A stretch of DNA of 6,253 nucleotides from the NCBI GenBank assembly GCA_030040815.1, contig JASHSZ010000715.1, positions 1-6,253 of the forward strand. Reading direction: 5' to 3'. This DNA is from Streptosporangiaceae bacterium (GTDB taxonomy: Bacteria; Actinomycetota; Actinomycetes; Streptosporangiales; Streptosporangiaceae). The notes beneath the pieces were generated by a model. The model was not told the origin of the DNA. It searched no databases and saw only the letters and a list, made by a program, of their open reading frames with translations. Below are positions 1-6,057 of this stretch, one piece after another; the stretch's first letter is position 1, and each line of letters starts with the position of its first letter. A program made the position numbers and the translations under genes.

Positions 1-1
1 C

Positions 2-400
2 CGGGACCGCGGCGTGACGATCGTCCTCGTCACCCACTTCATGGAAGAAGCCGAGCACCTCTGCGACCGGGTGGCGCTCGTGGACTCCGGGCGGGTCGTC
101 GCCCTGGACACCCCCGCGGCGCTGGCGGAGAGCATCCACGCCGGGATGACCGTGCGGTTCCTGGCCCCTGCCACGTTCGACCCAGCCCTGCTGTCGGCAC
201 TGGCCGACGTCACCAGCGTCGGTCGCCGCGGCGACACCGTCACCGTGACCGGGAACGGGAACGTGCTGGCCGCTGTCACGGCTGTGCTGGCGCGCCACGG
301 GATCGAGCCACGGCAGCTAAGAGTCGAGCAGGCCAACCTGGAGGATGCCTTCCTCGCCCTCACCGGTCGGCACGCTGAGCATGAAACCAAGGAGGGCTGA
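2..400 (+). CDS. ABC transporter ATP-binding protein, C-terminal part (DrrA-like)
   Basis: This is the 3' end of a gene that begins before the window; the frame is open from base 2, and the GTG at 14 is internal. The visible 132 residues hold the end of the nucleotide-binding domain. The strand RGVTIVLVTHFMEEAEHLCD carries the H-loop histidine (codon 35-37), which contacts the ATP gamma-phosphate. It is followed by the usual DRVALVDSGRVVALDTPAAL segment. The last 80 or so residues form the small accessory domain typical of DrrA/CcmA-type exporter ATPases, ending in the family signature NLEDAFLALTG. Walker A, the signature motif and Walker B lie outside the window. The protein would power export by the permease encoded three bases downstream. 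The substrate cannot be told; drug, antibiotic or lipid export is typical of the family. Confidence 0.95.
   Translation, partial: RDRGVTIVLVTHFMEEAEHLCDRVALVDSGRVVALDTPAALAESIHAGMTVRFLAPATFDPALLSALADVTSVGRRGDTVTVTGNGNVLAAVTAVLARHGIEPRQLRVEQANLEDAFLALTGRHAEHETKEG
389..396 (+). promoter_or_regulatory. Ribosome binding site of the ABC permease gene
   Basis: AAGGAGGG lies inside the last codons of the ATPase gene, 7 bases before the ATG at 404. It is the only strong Shine-Dalgarno sequence I see in the window. It fixes the permease start and indicates translation from the shared ATPase-permease mRNA. Confidence 0.85.
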
Positions 401-403
401 CCG

Positions 404-1216
404 ATGTCAGCTATCACCGCTGCAGGCACCACCACGGCAACCACCCCTACCGCCAGCGTGCGGCCCGTCCGGCGGCCGTCACCCCTCAGGCAACTCGCGC
501 TCACCGAGGCGAAGCTGTTCGTGCGCGAGTTGATCGGGCCCATCGTCGGCATTGGGCTTCCGCTCATCCTGCTGGCCGTCATCGGCACCATCGGTGGCAT
601 ACACCAGCCGATGGCGAGCCTCGGCGGCCGGTCCCTGATGTATGTGTACGTGCCGGTCATCATCCTGATGGGCGCTGCGCTCGTCTGCCTGATTGCGTCC
701 GCCGGCACGCTGGCCACCTACCGGGAGCGCGGAATACTGCGACGGTTCGGCACCACGCCTGCCGGTGCTAGTCGGCTGCTGGCCGCTGAGGTCATCGTCA
801 ACCTGGCCACGGTGCTGATCATGGCGGCCGTCGTCGTCGTCGCCGCGCGACTGGCCTACCACGTGGGGCTGCCGACCCAGTTCGGCGGGTTCATCCTGAC
901 CCTGCTGCTGGCCGTCATGGCCCTGATGGGCATCGGGCTCTGCGTCGCGAGCGTCGCGAAGACCACGCGGATGGCGCATGGCATCGGTGCGGTGCTGTTC
1001 TACCCGATGATGTTCTTCTCCGGCATGTGGCTGCCGATCCCCGATATGAGCCCGACCCTGCAGGACATCAGTCACGCGACCCCGCTTGGCGCGGCGGTGA
1101 CCGCGATGGCGGACACTCTCAGCGGCACCTTCCCGCCCGTGTTGTACCTGGGCGTCCTGGCCGGCTGGGCAGTCGCGACCAGCCTGCTCGCCCGCCGGCT
1201 GTTCCGGTGGGGCTGA
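404..1216 (+). CDS. ABC-2 type transporter permease (DrrB-like)
   Basis: This is a 270-residue integral membrane protein that would form the transmembrane channel of the exporter with the upstream ATPase. A Thr/Ala/Pro-rich cytoplasmic N-terminus (residues 1-40) is followed by about six hydrophobic segments, near residues 43-65, 80-103, 127-148, 161-184, 193-210 and 246-264. Between segments 2 and 3 is YRERGILRRFGTTP (106-119), the cytoplasmic RERG..RR...TP coupling motif of ABC-2 permeases. FFSGMWLP (204-211) is the family's late conserved FFSG.W.P motif. Length fits the family (about 250-290). The ATG is supported by a strong Shine-Dalgarno and lies 3 bases after the ATPase stop, so the two genes are co-transcribed and probably translationally coupled. 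A perfect hairpin follows the stop, marking the operon end. Substrate unknown. Confidence 0.95.
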   Translation: MSAITAAGTTTATTPTASVRPVRRPSPLRQLALTEAKLFVRELIGPIVGIGLPLILLAVIGTIGGIHQPMASLGGRSLMYVYVPVIILMGAALVCLIASAGTLATYRERGILRRFGTTPAGASRLLAAEVIVNLATVLIMAAVVVVAARLAYHVGLPTQFGGFILTLLLAVMALMGIGLCVASVAKTTRMAHGIGAVLFYPMMFFSGMWLPIPDMSPTLQDISHATPLGAAVTAMADTLSGTFPPVLYLGVLAGWAVATSLLARRLFRWG

Positions 1217-1242
1217 CCGTCCCGACCGCTGCCAACGCAGAC

Positions 1243-1276
1243 AAGGGGCGTCGTGCCAGAAGGCACGACGCCCCTT
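1243..1276 (+). terminator. Rho-independent-like terminator hairpin of the ABC operon
   Basis: A perfect 15-bp inverted repeat: AAGGGGCGTCGTGCC (1243-1257) pairs with GGCACGACGCCCCTT (1262-1276) around an AGAA tetraloop. It starts 27 bases after the permease stop. No T-run follows the stem (the next bases are ACGC), which is common for actinobacterial terminators. The flanking A/T pairs at the stem base make it almost symmetric, so it could work on either strand. Confidence 0.85.
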
Positions 1277-1420
1277 ACGCATCCCATCGGGTGGGTCGCT
1301 CCGCCCATGGCTGGGAGACTGTTCGCGTGGCTGACCTCAGGAGCATGCGACAGAACTACCTGTGCGTCGCCCATCTCGCTGCGGCTGCGGCGAGGCCATG
1401 ACGGGCGCAGCCGCGGAGCG

Positions 1421-1822
1421 GTGGCCGCGACGTTCGTCTGGCTGGGGATGGTCCTCGCCATCTCGTTCCTCGAAGCGCCACTGAAGTTCCGCGCCCCGGA
1501 GGTGACACTGCGCATCGGACTCGGCATCGGCCGGCTCGTGTTCCGCGCCCTCAACACCGCCGAGGCGGTACTAGCCGTGGTCATCGTGGCCAGCCTCGCG
1601 GTACACCAGCCGCGGGCCAGCGCGCTGGCGCTGCTGGCGGTCGCGACCGCGGCGCTAGCGGTCCAGCTGATCTTCATCCGGCGATCGCTGACCCGCCGGT
1701 CCGATGCGGTGCTCGCCGGCCAAGACGCGCCCCGGTCATACGCACACCACGCCTATATCGGCCTGGAAGCTGTGAAGGTTATCGCGCTGCTGGTCGGAGG
1801 GATCCTGCTGCTTGCTGGCTAG
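1421..1822 (+). CDS. Small four-helix membrane protein, function unknown
   Basis: From the GTG at 1421 the product is 133 residues with hydrophobic segments near 3-18, 43-61, 66-86 and 111-132. Visible landmarks are WLGMVLAISFLEAPLKF (7-23), GLGIGRLVFRALN (33-45), the polar loop RRSDAVLAGQDAPRS (92-106) and the tail HHAYIGLEAVKVIALL. The WLG...FLEAPLKF start and the tail resemble small actinobacterial membrane proteins of unknown role, and perhaps the DUF4149/TMEM205 type; this is from memory and unverified. The start is uncertain. The frame is open back to 1253, with an ATG at 1307. However, 1307-1420 has poor GC at third positions, Cys-rich non-protein-like content, and the frame runs back into the terminator. 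The GTG at 1421 has only a badly spaced GGAG (1415-1418). A one-base deletion after an ATG at 1398 would explain this. It probably stands alone after the ABC operon terminator. Confidence 0.7.
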   Translation: MAATFVWLGMVLAISFLEAPLKFRAPEVTLRIGLGIGRLVFRALNTAEAVLAVVIVASLAVHQPRASALALLAVATAALAVQLIFIRRSLTRRSDAVLAGQDAPRSYAHHAYIGLEAVKVIALLVGGILLLAG

Positions 1823-1911
1823 CGCTCACGGCTATCCCGTCGTCGAGCTGGCCGGGACACCCACTCGACGGCCACTTCTCGTGCTGCGCGGCTTCGAAAG
1901 CGTCCCGGTCC

Positions 1912-1929
1912 GTGCCGGCTGAGCGGCAC
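1912..1929 (+). promoter_or_regulatory. Inverted repeat upstream of the broken DUF5655-type gene, possible operator
   Basis: GTGCCG (1912-1917) and CGGCAC (1924-1929) form a perfect 6-bp inverted repeat around GCTGAG. The right arm overlaps the -10-like hexamer CACAAT (1927-1932). An 18-base dyad over a core promoter is a typical repressor site, but with sequence this GC-rich such a repeat may be chance. Confidence 0.25.
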
Positions 1930-1932
1930 AAT
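1927..1932 (+). promoter_or_regulatory. Possible -10 hexamer of the DUF5655-type pseudogene
   Basis: CACAAT differs from TANNNT only at the first base. It ends 6 bases before the ATG at 1939, which would give a leaderless transcript. No convincing -35 is visible, and no Shine-Dalgarno precedes the ATG. Confidence 0.35.
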
Positions 1933-1938
1933 GGCGCC

Positions 1939-2510
1939 ATGCCGCTGCGTACCTGGGCTGAGATGCGCGAGTCGATCACGACGGCGCTTGTCCGGGATAC
2001 CGGGCACGACGTCGCGTGGTAGAACGAGCGCGTCGCCGCTCAGCCGGGCGTCGCTGACGAACGTGCGCTGCGGACGTGGCTGACCAGTCAGCGCGTCACC
2101 GGATACCAGCAGATGCTGCTGGTGATGGAACGGTTCGGCTACCGGACTACCTGCCCGCCTCCGCTGACGAGCTGCTCGACGGCCAGTACGCCGACCGGCC
2201 GCAGCTTCGTCCGATCCTGGACGCAGTGGTCGCGGCGGCGTCCACGTTCGGCCCCGTCGACGTGCAGGCGCGCAAGACCTACACCTCGCTGCTGACTCCG
2301 CGGCGCACGTTCGCGGCGGTACAGCCGGCCACCCGGACCAGGACGGACCTTGTGCTTCGGCTCGATGGCGCCGTGCCGGGCGGACGGCTGCTGGCCGGCA
2401 CGAACAGCGCTGGCGGCGGGCTCAACGTGCGAGTCGCGCTGCACTCGGTGACCGAGCTGGACGACGAAGCACTCGACCTGCTGCTCCGCGCCTATCAGGG
2501 AAGCGCCTGA
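1939..2510 (+). pseudogene. Broken DUF4287/DUF5655-type gene (amber stop plus one-base deletion)
   Basis: Read from the ATG at 1939 the product begins MPLRTWAEMRESITTALV and runs to an in-frame TAG at 2020-2022. The same frame continues NERVAAQPGVADERALRTWL, then TGYQQMLLVMERFGY up to 2142. There the frame must shift by one base: family-like sequence resumes as PDYLPASADELLDGQYADRP from 2142 and goes on through ARKTYTSLLTPRRTFAAVQP and DLVLRLDG to the TGA at 2508-2510. Restoring one C at 2142-2143 (TACCGGAC to TACCCGGAC) and one sense codon at 2020 (a TGG to TAG change would do) gives an intact protein of about 190 residues. I recognise the order from actinobacterial proteins with a DUF4287-like N-terminus and a DUF5655 C-terminus; their role is not established. 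A GTG ORF from 2076 to 2510 exists, but its first 22 residues are out of the true frame, so only a remnant could be made. Confidence 0.85.
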
Positions 2511-2581
2511 CCAGTTCGAATCGAGCCGTCCGCGGGTGCCGGCGCGGCAGCAGTCACTGGCTGGTGGCGGCCCGATTGGGT

Positions 2582-2587
2582 TAGCTT
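2582..2587 (+). promoter_or_regulatory. Probable -10 element of the carboxyltransferase gene
   Basis: TAGCTT fits the actinobacterial TANNNT -10 and ends 8 bases before the ATG at 2596. No Shine-Dalgarno lies between them, so a leaderless mRNA is likely. A possible -35 (TGGCTG, 2558-2563) with 18-base spacing is weak. Confidence 0.4.
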
Positions 2588-2595
2588 GTACCGGC

Positions 2596-4158
2596 ATGAC
2601 ATGGCAACCGGAGCTCGACGAGCTGGCGCGGCGGCAGCGACTCGCCGAGGAGATGGGCGGCTCCGCCAAGATTGCCCGCCAGCATGACGCCGGGAGGCTC
2701 ACCGTCCGGGAACGGATCGCCGCCCTGCTCGATGACGGCTCGTTCCGGGAAATCGGGGCGCTGGCTGGTTCGACCCGCTACGACGACGCCGGTCAGCTCG
2801 CCAGCTTCATGGCCGCCAACTTCGTCCTGGGCACCGGCCTGATCGACGGCCGCAAGGTCGTTGTCGGCGGCGACGACTTCACCATCCGCGGCGGCGCGGC
2901 CGACGCGGCCATCGCCGGGAAGCAGATCTACGCCGAGCAGCTCGCGGGCGAGCTGCGGCTGCCGATCATCCGGCTGGTCGAGGGAACCGGCGGCGGCGGC
3001 AGCGTCAAGTCGCTGGAACAGCACGGCTACACCTACGTGCCGGTGAATCCCGGCTGGGATCGCGTCGTGGACAACCTGTCCGTGGTGCCGGTGATCGCGG
3101 CCGGGCTCGGCCCGGTGGCCGGCCTCGGCGCTGCCCGGCTCTGCGTCGCGCACCTGTCGATCCTGGCCGAGGGCACGTCTCAGCTGTTCGTTGCCGGCCC
3201 GCCGGTGGTGAAGAGCGGGGTGGGCGAGGACGTCGATAAGGAGGAACTGGGCGGCGCGCGCGTTCATGCCCGGAACGGGGCCGTTGACCTCATCGCCGCG
3301 TCCGAGCTAGCGGCGTTCGGACTGATCCGCCGGTTCCTGTCCTACCTGCCGCCGAGCGCGTACGGCCTGCCGCCCGTGCTAGCGCCAGCCCACCGGGCGG
3401 ACTCGCCGGGTCGGCGGGACGAGACGCTCTTGTCTGCAGTGCCGCGGGACCGGCGCAAGCCATACGCGGTCCGTGCCATCCTGGCCGCGGTGTTCGACGG
3501 CGGCTCGGTGTTCGAGGTGCAGGGGTACGGCGGCTCGATCGTCACCGCGCTGGCCCGGCTCGACGGACACCCGGTGGGGGTGGTGGGCTGCGACCCGTAT
3601 GTGGCCGGCGGCTGCATGACCGCCGAGGGCGCGGACGCGGTGACCCGGCTCGCGGATCTGTGCTCGACCTTCCACCTGCCGATCGTCACGTTCACCGACC
3701 AGCCGGGGCTGCTCATCGGCACCAGGGCCGAGCAGCGCGGCACTATCCGGCACGGGGTCCGGGCGATCAGCGCCGTCTACCAGGCCAGCGTGCCCGCCGC
3801 GGAGATCATCATCCGGCGGGTGTTCGGCGTCGGTGGTGCCGGCCTGGTGAACCGGCACCGGCTCGTCCGCCGCTGGGCCTGGCCCTCGGGAGACTGGGGA
3901 TCCCTGCCAGTGGAGGGCGGGATCGAGGCAGCGTACCGGGCTGACCTCGAGGCTGCCGATGACCCGGCAGGGCTGCTCGCCGAGATCCGGGCGCGGTTGG
4001 ATGCGGTGCGCAGCCCGTTCCGTACCGCCGAGCGGTTCGGCATCGAGGACATCATTGACCCGCGCGAGACCCGGCCGCTGCTGTGCGAGTGGGTCCGCGA
4101 CGCTTACGCGGTCTTGCCGGCGCAGCCGGGCCGGCCGACGTTCGGCACCCGCCCCTGA
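2596..4158 (+). CDS. Acyl-CoA carboxylase beta (carboxyltransferase) subunit
   Basis: This is a 520-residue protein of the biotin-dependent carboxyltransferase family (as in PccB, MccB and AccD). It would move carboxyl from carboxybiotin to an acyl-CoA, acting in the cytoplasm with a biotin-carrying alpha subunit. The N-terminal half has AGRLTVRERIAALLDDGSF (34-52), the glycine run EGTGGGGS (129-136) at the first oxyanion region, and GPPVVKSGVGEDVDKEELGG. The C-terminal half has YGGSIVTALARLDGHPVGVV (from 311), DQPGLLIGT, IRHG, FGVGGAG (410-416) in the second oxyanion region, and RWAWPSGDWGSLPVEGG (from 426). It ends in the family's DDIIDP-like segment (EDIIDPRETRPLL). An in-frame GTG at 2536 would add 20 residues unlike the family; the ATG at 2596 gives a normal N-terminus. 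Length is normal. No biotin carboxylase or biotin carrier gene is in the window, so the substrate is open. Confidence 0.93.
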   Translation: MTWQPELDELARRQRLAEEMGGSAKIARQHDAGRLTVRERIAALLDDGSFREIGALAGSTRYDDAGQLASFMAANFVLGTGLIDGRKVVVGGDDFTIRGGAADAAIAGKQIYAEQLAGELRLPIIRLVEGTGGGGSVKSLEQHGYTYVPVNPGWDRVVDNLSVVPVIAAGLGPVAGLGAARLCVAHLSILAEGTSQLFVAGPPVVKSGVGEDVDKEELGGARVHARNGAVDLIAASELAAFGLIRRFLSYLPPSAYGLPPVLAPAHRADSPGRRDETLLSAVPRDRRKPYAVRAILAAVFDGGSVFEVQGYGGSIVTALARLDGHPVGVVGCDPYVAGGCMTAEGADAVTRLADLCSTFHLPIVTFTDQPGLLIGTRAEQRGTIRHGVRAISAVYQASVPAAEIIIRRVFGVGGAGLVNRHRLVRRWAWPSGDWGSLPVEGGIEAAYRADLEAADDPAGLLAEIRARLDAVRSPFRTAERFGIEDIIDPRETRPLLCEWVRDAYAVLPAQPGRPTFGTRP

Positions 4159-4198
4159 TACCTCGTTCCCCTCCGCCAACCCTGGCATGTGCACGCGG

Positions 4199-4204
4199 CA
4201 TGAT
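4199..4204 (+). promoter_or_regulatory. Possible -10 hexamer of amn
   Basis: CATGAT is a one-base mismatch to TANNNT and ends 6 bases before the ATG at 4211. No -35 is evident. The spacer has no Shine-Dalgarno, so either a leaderless transcript or read-through from the carboxyltransferase gene 52 bases upstream could serve. Confidence 0.3.
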
Positions 4205-4210
4205 GTCTGG

Positions 4211-5440
4211 ATGACGTCTATGACGCTGGATTTCTCGGTCATCCCGGACAGCGCCCGCCGGGCCGAGGTCGAGCGCCTGTGCGACGCCATGGCAGCGGCC
4301 GACCGGGACGGGCGGTACTCGCGGCTGATCGTGGAGCGGCCGTGGTCGGCACACAATCCGGTGCTCGAGGGCGAGTTTGCGGCCCCGGCCGCTATCCGCT
4401 GGTACCTGGAGCGCGAACTCGGCCGGCTGGCCGCGGCCGGAGCGACGATCTCGGTCGCGCCCGGCAGGCCGGCCGTCGACCTGCACGACCCGGCGCTCGG
4501 CCCGGCGCTCGACGAAGCCACCTCAGATCCGCGACGCAAGAAGCTGTTCCTGTTCCCTGCGGAGCGGATGGCGCTGTCGATCGATCGGCTACGGCACTAC
4601 ACCGGCACTCCGGCTGAGTGGTTCCAGCGGTATGTGCTGCTGACGAACTACTCCTGGCACCTGACGGAATTCCGGGCCGCACTGCCGAACTGCGTCGGGC
4701 CGGACGCACCCGACCGGCAGATGCCGGCGCTGCACTATCCGCTGCCAGGCCGGGCAGGTCTGACGATGGTCAACATCGGCGTCGGGCCGTCCAACGCCAA
4801 GACGCTCACCGATCACCTCGCGGTGCTGCGCCCGGACCTCGTGCTGATGATCGGGCACTGCGGCGGGTTGCGCAATCACCAGGAGATTGGTGACCTGGTG
4901 CTCGCGACCGCCTATATGCGCGACGACCGCGTGCTCGACGACATCCTGCCGCTCAGCGTTCCGGTGGTGTCGAACCACACGCTGAACACGCTGCTGCTGG
5001 ATGAGGTCACGGCGCGCGGGTTGCGCAGCCGGATGGGCGTCGTGTTCACCACCGCCGACCGCGACTGGGAACTGAACCTGGGCTCGGTCACGGAGCGACT
5101 GCGGCTTTCCCGGGCCATCGCGGTCGACATGGAATCGGCGACGGTCGCCGCGAACGGCTTCCGGTACCGGATACCGACCGCTACGCTCCTCGCCGTCAGT
5201 GACAAGCCTCTGCACGCGAGTCCCAAGCTCAGCGCCGAGGCGCAGGACTTCTACGCTTCGTCCCGCCGTCAACACGTCGAGATCGCCATCGCCGTCGCCG
5301 AGAGGGTCCGCACGATGTATCCCGGCGGGCTGCCGACCGCCGACATCCGCTCCGCCGACGAGCCGCTGCTCGGTCTCACCGAGTCCGACCCGCCGGTTGC
5401 GCCGCCAGTGTCTGGTGCGCCAGCGATGGGTGCCCCGTAA
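4211..5440 (+). CDS. amn: AMP nucleosidase
   Basis: The enzyme hydrolyses AMP to adenine and ribose 5-phosphate (EC 3.2.2.4), controlling the adenylate pool and purine salvage in the cytoplasm. The 409-residue product has the family's two parts: an N-terminal AMP-nucleosidase domain (to about 180) containing IDRLRHYTGTP, with RLRHYTGTP at 126-134, and a C-terminal phosphorylase-like catalytic domain. The latter holds MVNIGVGPSNAK (186-197), LVLMIGHCGGLR (MIGHCGG at 213-219), DRDWEL (283-288), AVDMESATVAA (VDMESAT 305-311) and SDKPLH (330-335), whose Asp-331 is the expected catalytic acid. These closely match E. coli Amn, which is longer (484). The shortening is in the N-terminal domain and the linker before the catalytic domain. 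A Pro/Ala-rich tail (about 389-409) is unusual. The frame is open upstream to 3959, but that stretch overlaps the carboxyltransferase. The ATG at 4211 (or 4220) is the credible start. Confidence 0.95.
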   Translation: MTSMTLDFSVIPDSARRAEVERLCDAMAAADRDGRYSRLIVERPWSAHNPVLEGEFAAPAAIRWYLERELGRLAAAGATISVAPGRPAVDLHDPALGPALDEATSDPRRKKLFLFPAERMALSIDRLRHYTGTPAEWFQRYVLLTNYSWHLTEFRAALPNCVGPDAPDRQMPALHYPLPGRAGLTMVNIGVGPSNAKTLTDHLAVLRPDLVLMIGHCGGLRNHQEIGDLVLATAYMRDDRVLDDILPLSVPVVSNHTLNTLLLDEVTARGLRSRMGVVFTTADRDWELNLGSVTERLRLSRAIAVDMESATVAANGFRYRIPTATLLAVSDKPLHASPKLSAEAQDFYASSRRQHVEIAIAVAERVRTMYPGGLPTADIRSADEPLLGLTESDPPVAPPVSGAPAMGAP

Positions 5441-5546
5441 CTACTGCTCACGCGATAGCTGCCAGGCATCCATGCGCCACTCTCGCGGGTTATCAGACTC
5501 GGCAAGATGCCAGCGACAGGAGCTCTGGCCGGTCCCAGCGGCGAGG
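5441..5546. other. Intergenic region between amn and the Nudix gene
   Basis: About 105 bases with no credible gene. No strong terminator is visible after amn; the only pairings seen are short stems such as GCAT/ATGC. Local A/T content is higher than in the genes. Confidence 0.5.
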
Positions 5547-5552
5547 TAGTGT
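5547..5552 (+). promoter_or_regulatory. Probable -10 element of the Nudix gene
   Basis: TAGTGT matches TANNNT and ends 7 bases before the GTG start at 5560. That is the spacing expected if transcription begins on the start codon itself. There is no Shine-Dalgarno in the interval and no clear -35. Confidence 0.5.
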
Positions 5553-5559
5553 CGGCCGC

Positions 5560-6057
5560 GTGCCCACGCCCGAGTTCGTCATCACTCTCCGCTCCCGCAT
5601 CGGCCACGAGATGCTCTGGCTGCCCACTGCCGCGGGTGCCGTTTTCGACTCAGCCGGCCGGGTGCTCCTGGGGCGCCGTAGCGACACGGGCAACTGGGCG
5701 CTGCCCGGCGGCATCATCGACCCGGGCGAAGAGCCCGCCGACGCCGCGGTGCGCGAGATCTTCGAGGAGACCGGCGTCATCGCCGTGCCCGAGTTCCTCG
5801 TGTCGATCGGCGTGTCACCTCCGGTCACCTACCGTAATGGCGACCAGGTTCAGTACCTCGATCACACGTTCCGGTGCCGGGCCGTTGGCGGCGAGGCCCG
5901 GGTAAGCGACTCGGAGTCCGTCGAAGTCGGCTGGTTTGCACTCGGTGCGCTGCCACGGCTGGGCGAGCGCACGCTGAGCCTGCTGGAGCGGGCCACATCC
6001 GACGCGGCAGCGGCAGCGTTCACCTTTTCCGGCGTCGCTCGCGTGCTGGGCGGGTGA
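5560..6057 (+). CDS. Nudix (MutT-family) hydrolase
   Basis: This is a 165-residue cytoplasmic hydrolase that would cleave a nucleoside diphosphate linked to another group, using Mg2+ or Mn2+. The Nudix box is perfect: G51 x5 E57 x7 R65 E66 I x E69 E70 x G72 V, within GGIIDPGEEPADAAVREIFE and the following ETGV. E69 and E70 are the metal-binding glutamates. It is preceded by AVFDSAGRVLLGRRSDTGNW (27-46) and LPGG, as in the usual fold, and followed by the strands FLVSIGVSPP, QYLDHTFRCRAVGG and VEVGWFALGALP. Substrate cannot be fixed: candidates are oxidised dNTPs, NDP-sugars or ADP-ribose. The GTG start is chosen because the N-terminal FVITLRSRIGHEMLWLP looks typical of actinobacterial members and a -10 hexamer sits 7 bases upstream. 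It follows amn by 119 bases and is probably transcribed alone. Confidence 0.93.
   Translation: MPTPEFVITLRSRIGHEMLWLPTAAGAVFDSAGRVLLGRRSDTGNWALPGGIIDPGEEPADAAVREIFEETGVIAVPEFLVSIGVSPPVTYRNGDQVQYLDHTFRCRAVGGEARVSDSESVEVGWFALGALPRLGERTLSLLERATSDAAAAAFTFSGVARVLGG

Noticed and set aside
479..1282. 267-residue - strand open frame opposite the permease.
   Set aside because: Highly polar, His/Gln/Arg/Asp-rich translation typical of an antisense shadow; the + strand carries clear ABC-2 motifs.
1841..1870. Inverted repeat CGTCGAG / CTCGACG after the small membrane protein as a terminator.
   Set aside because: Only 7 bp with a 16-base loop and no T-run; such repeats are expected by chance at this GC content.
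2020..2022. Recoding of TAG as an amino acid in the DUF5655-type gene.
   Set aside because: A second, independent frameshift 120 bases downstream means read-through alone would not restore the protein.
2536..2595. GTG-started 20-residue extension of the carboxyltransferase.
   Set aside because: The residues do not resemble the family N-terminus, and a -10-like hexamer lies just before the ATG at 2596.
3959..4210. N-terminal extension of the AMP nucleosidase frame upstream of 4211.
   Set aside because: It overlaps the end of the carboxyltransferase gene in another frame, its translation is Arg/Ser/Pro-rich, and the family sequence starts only after 4211.
3379..4539. 386-residue open frame on the - strand opposite the carboxyltransferase and amn.
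   Set aside because: It is the GC-rich shadow of two well-recognised + strand genes. Its composition is Arg/Pro/Ala-heavy with no motif, and it spans a gene boundary.
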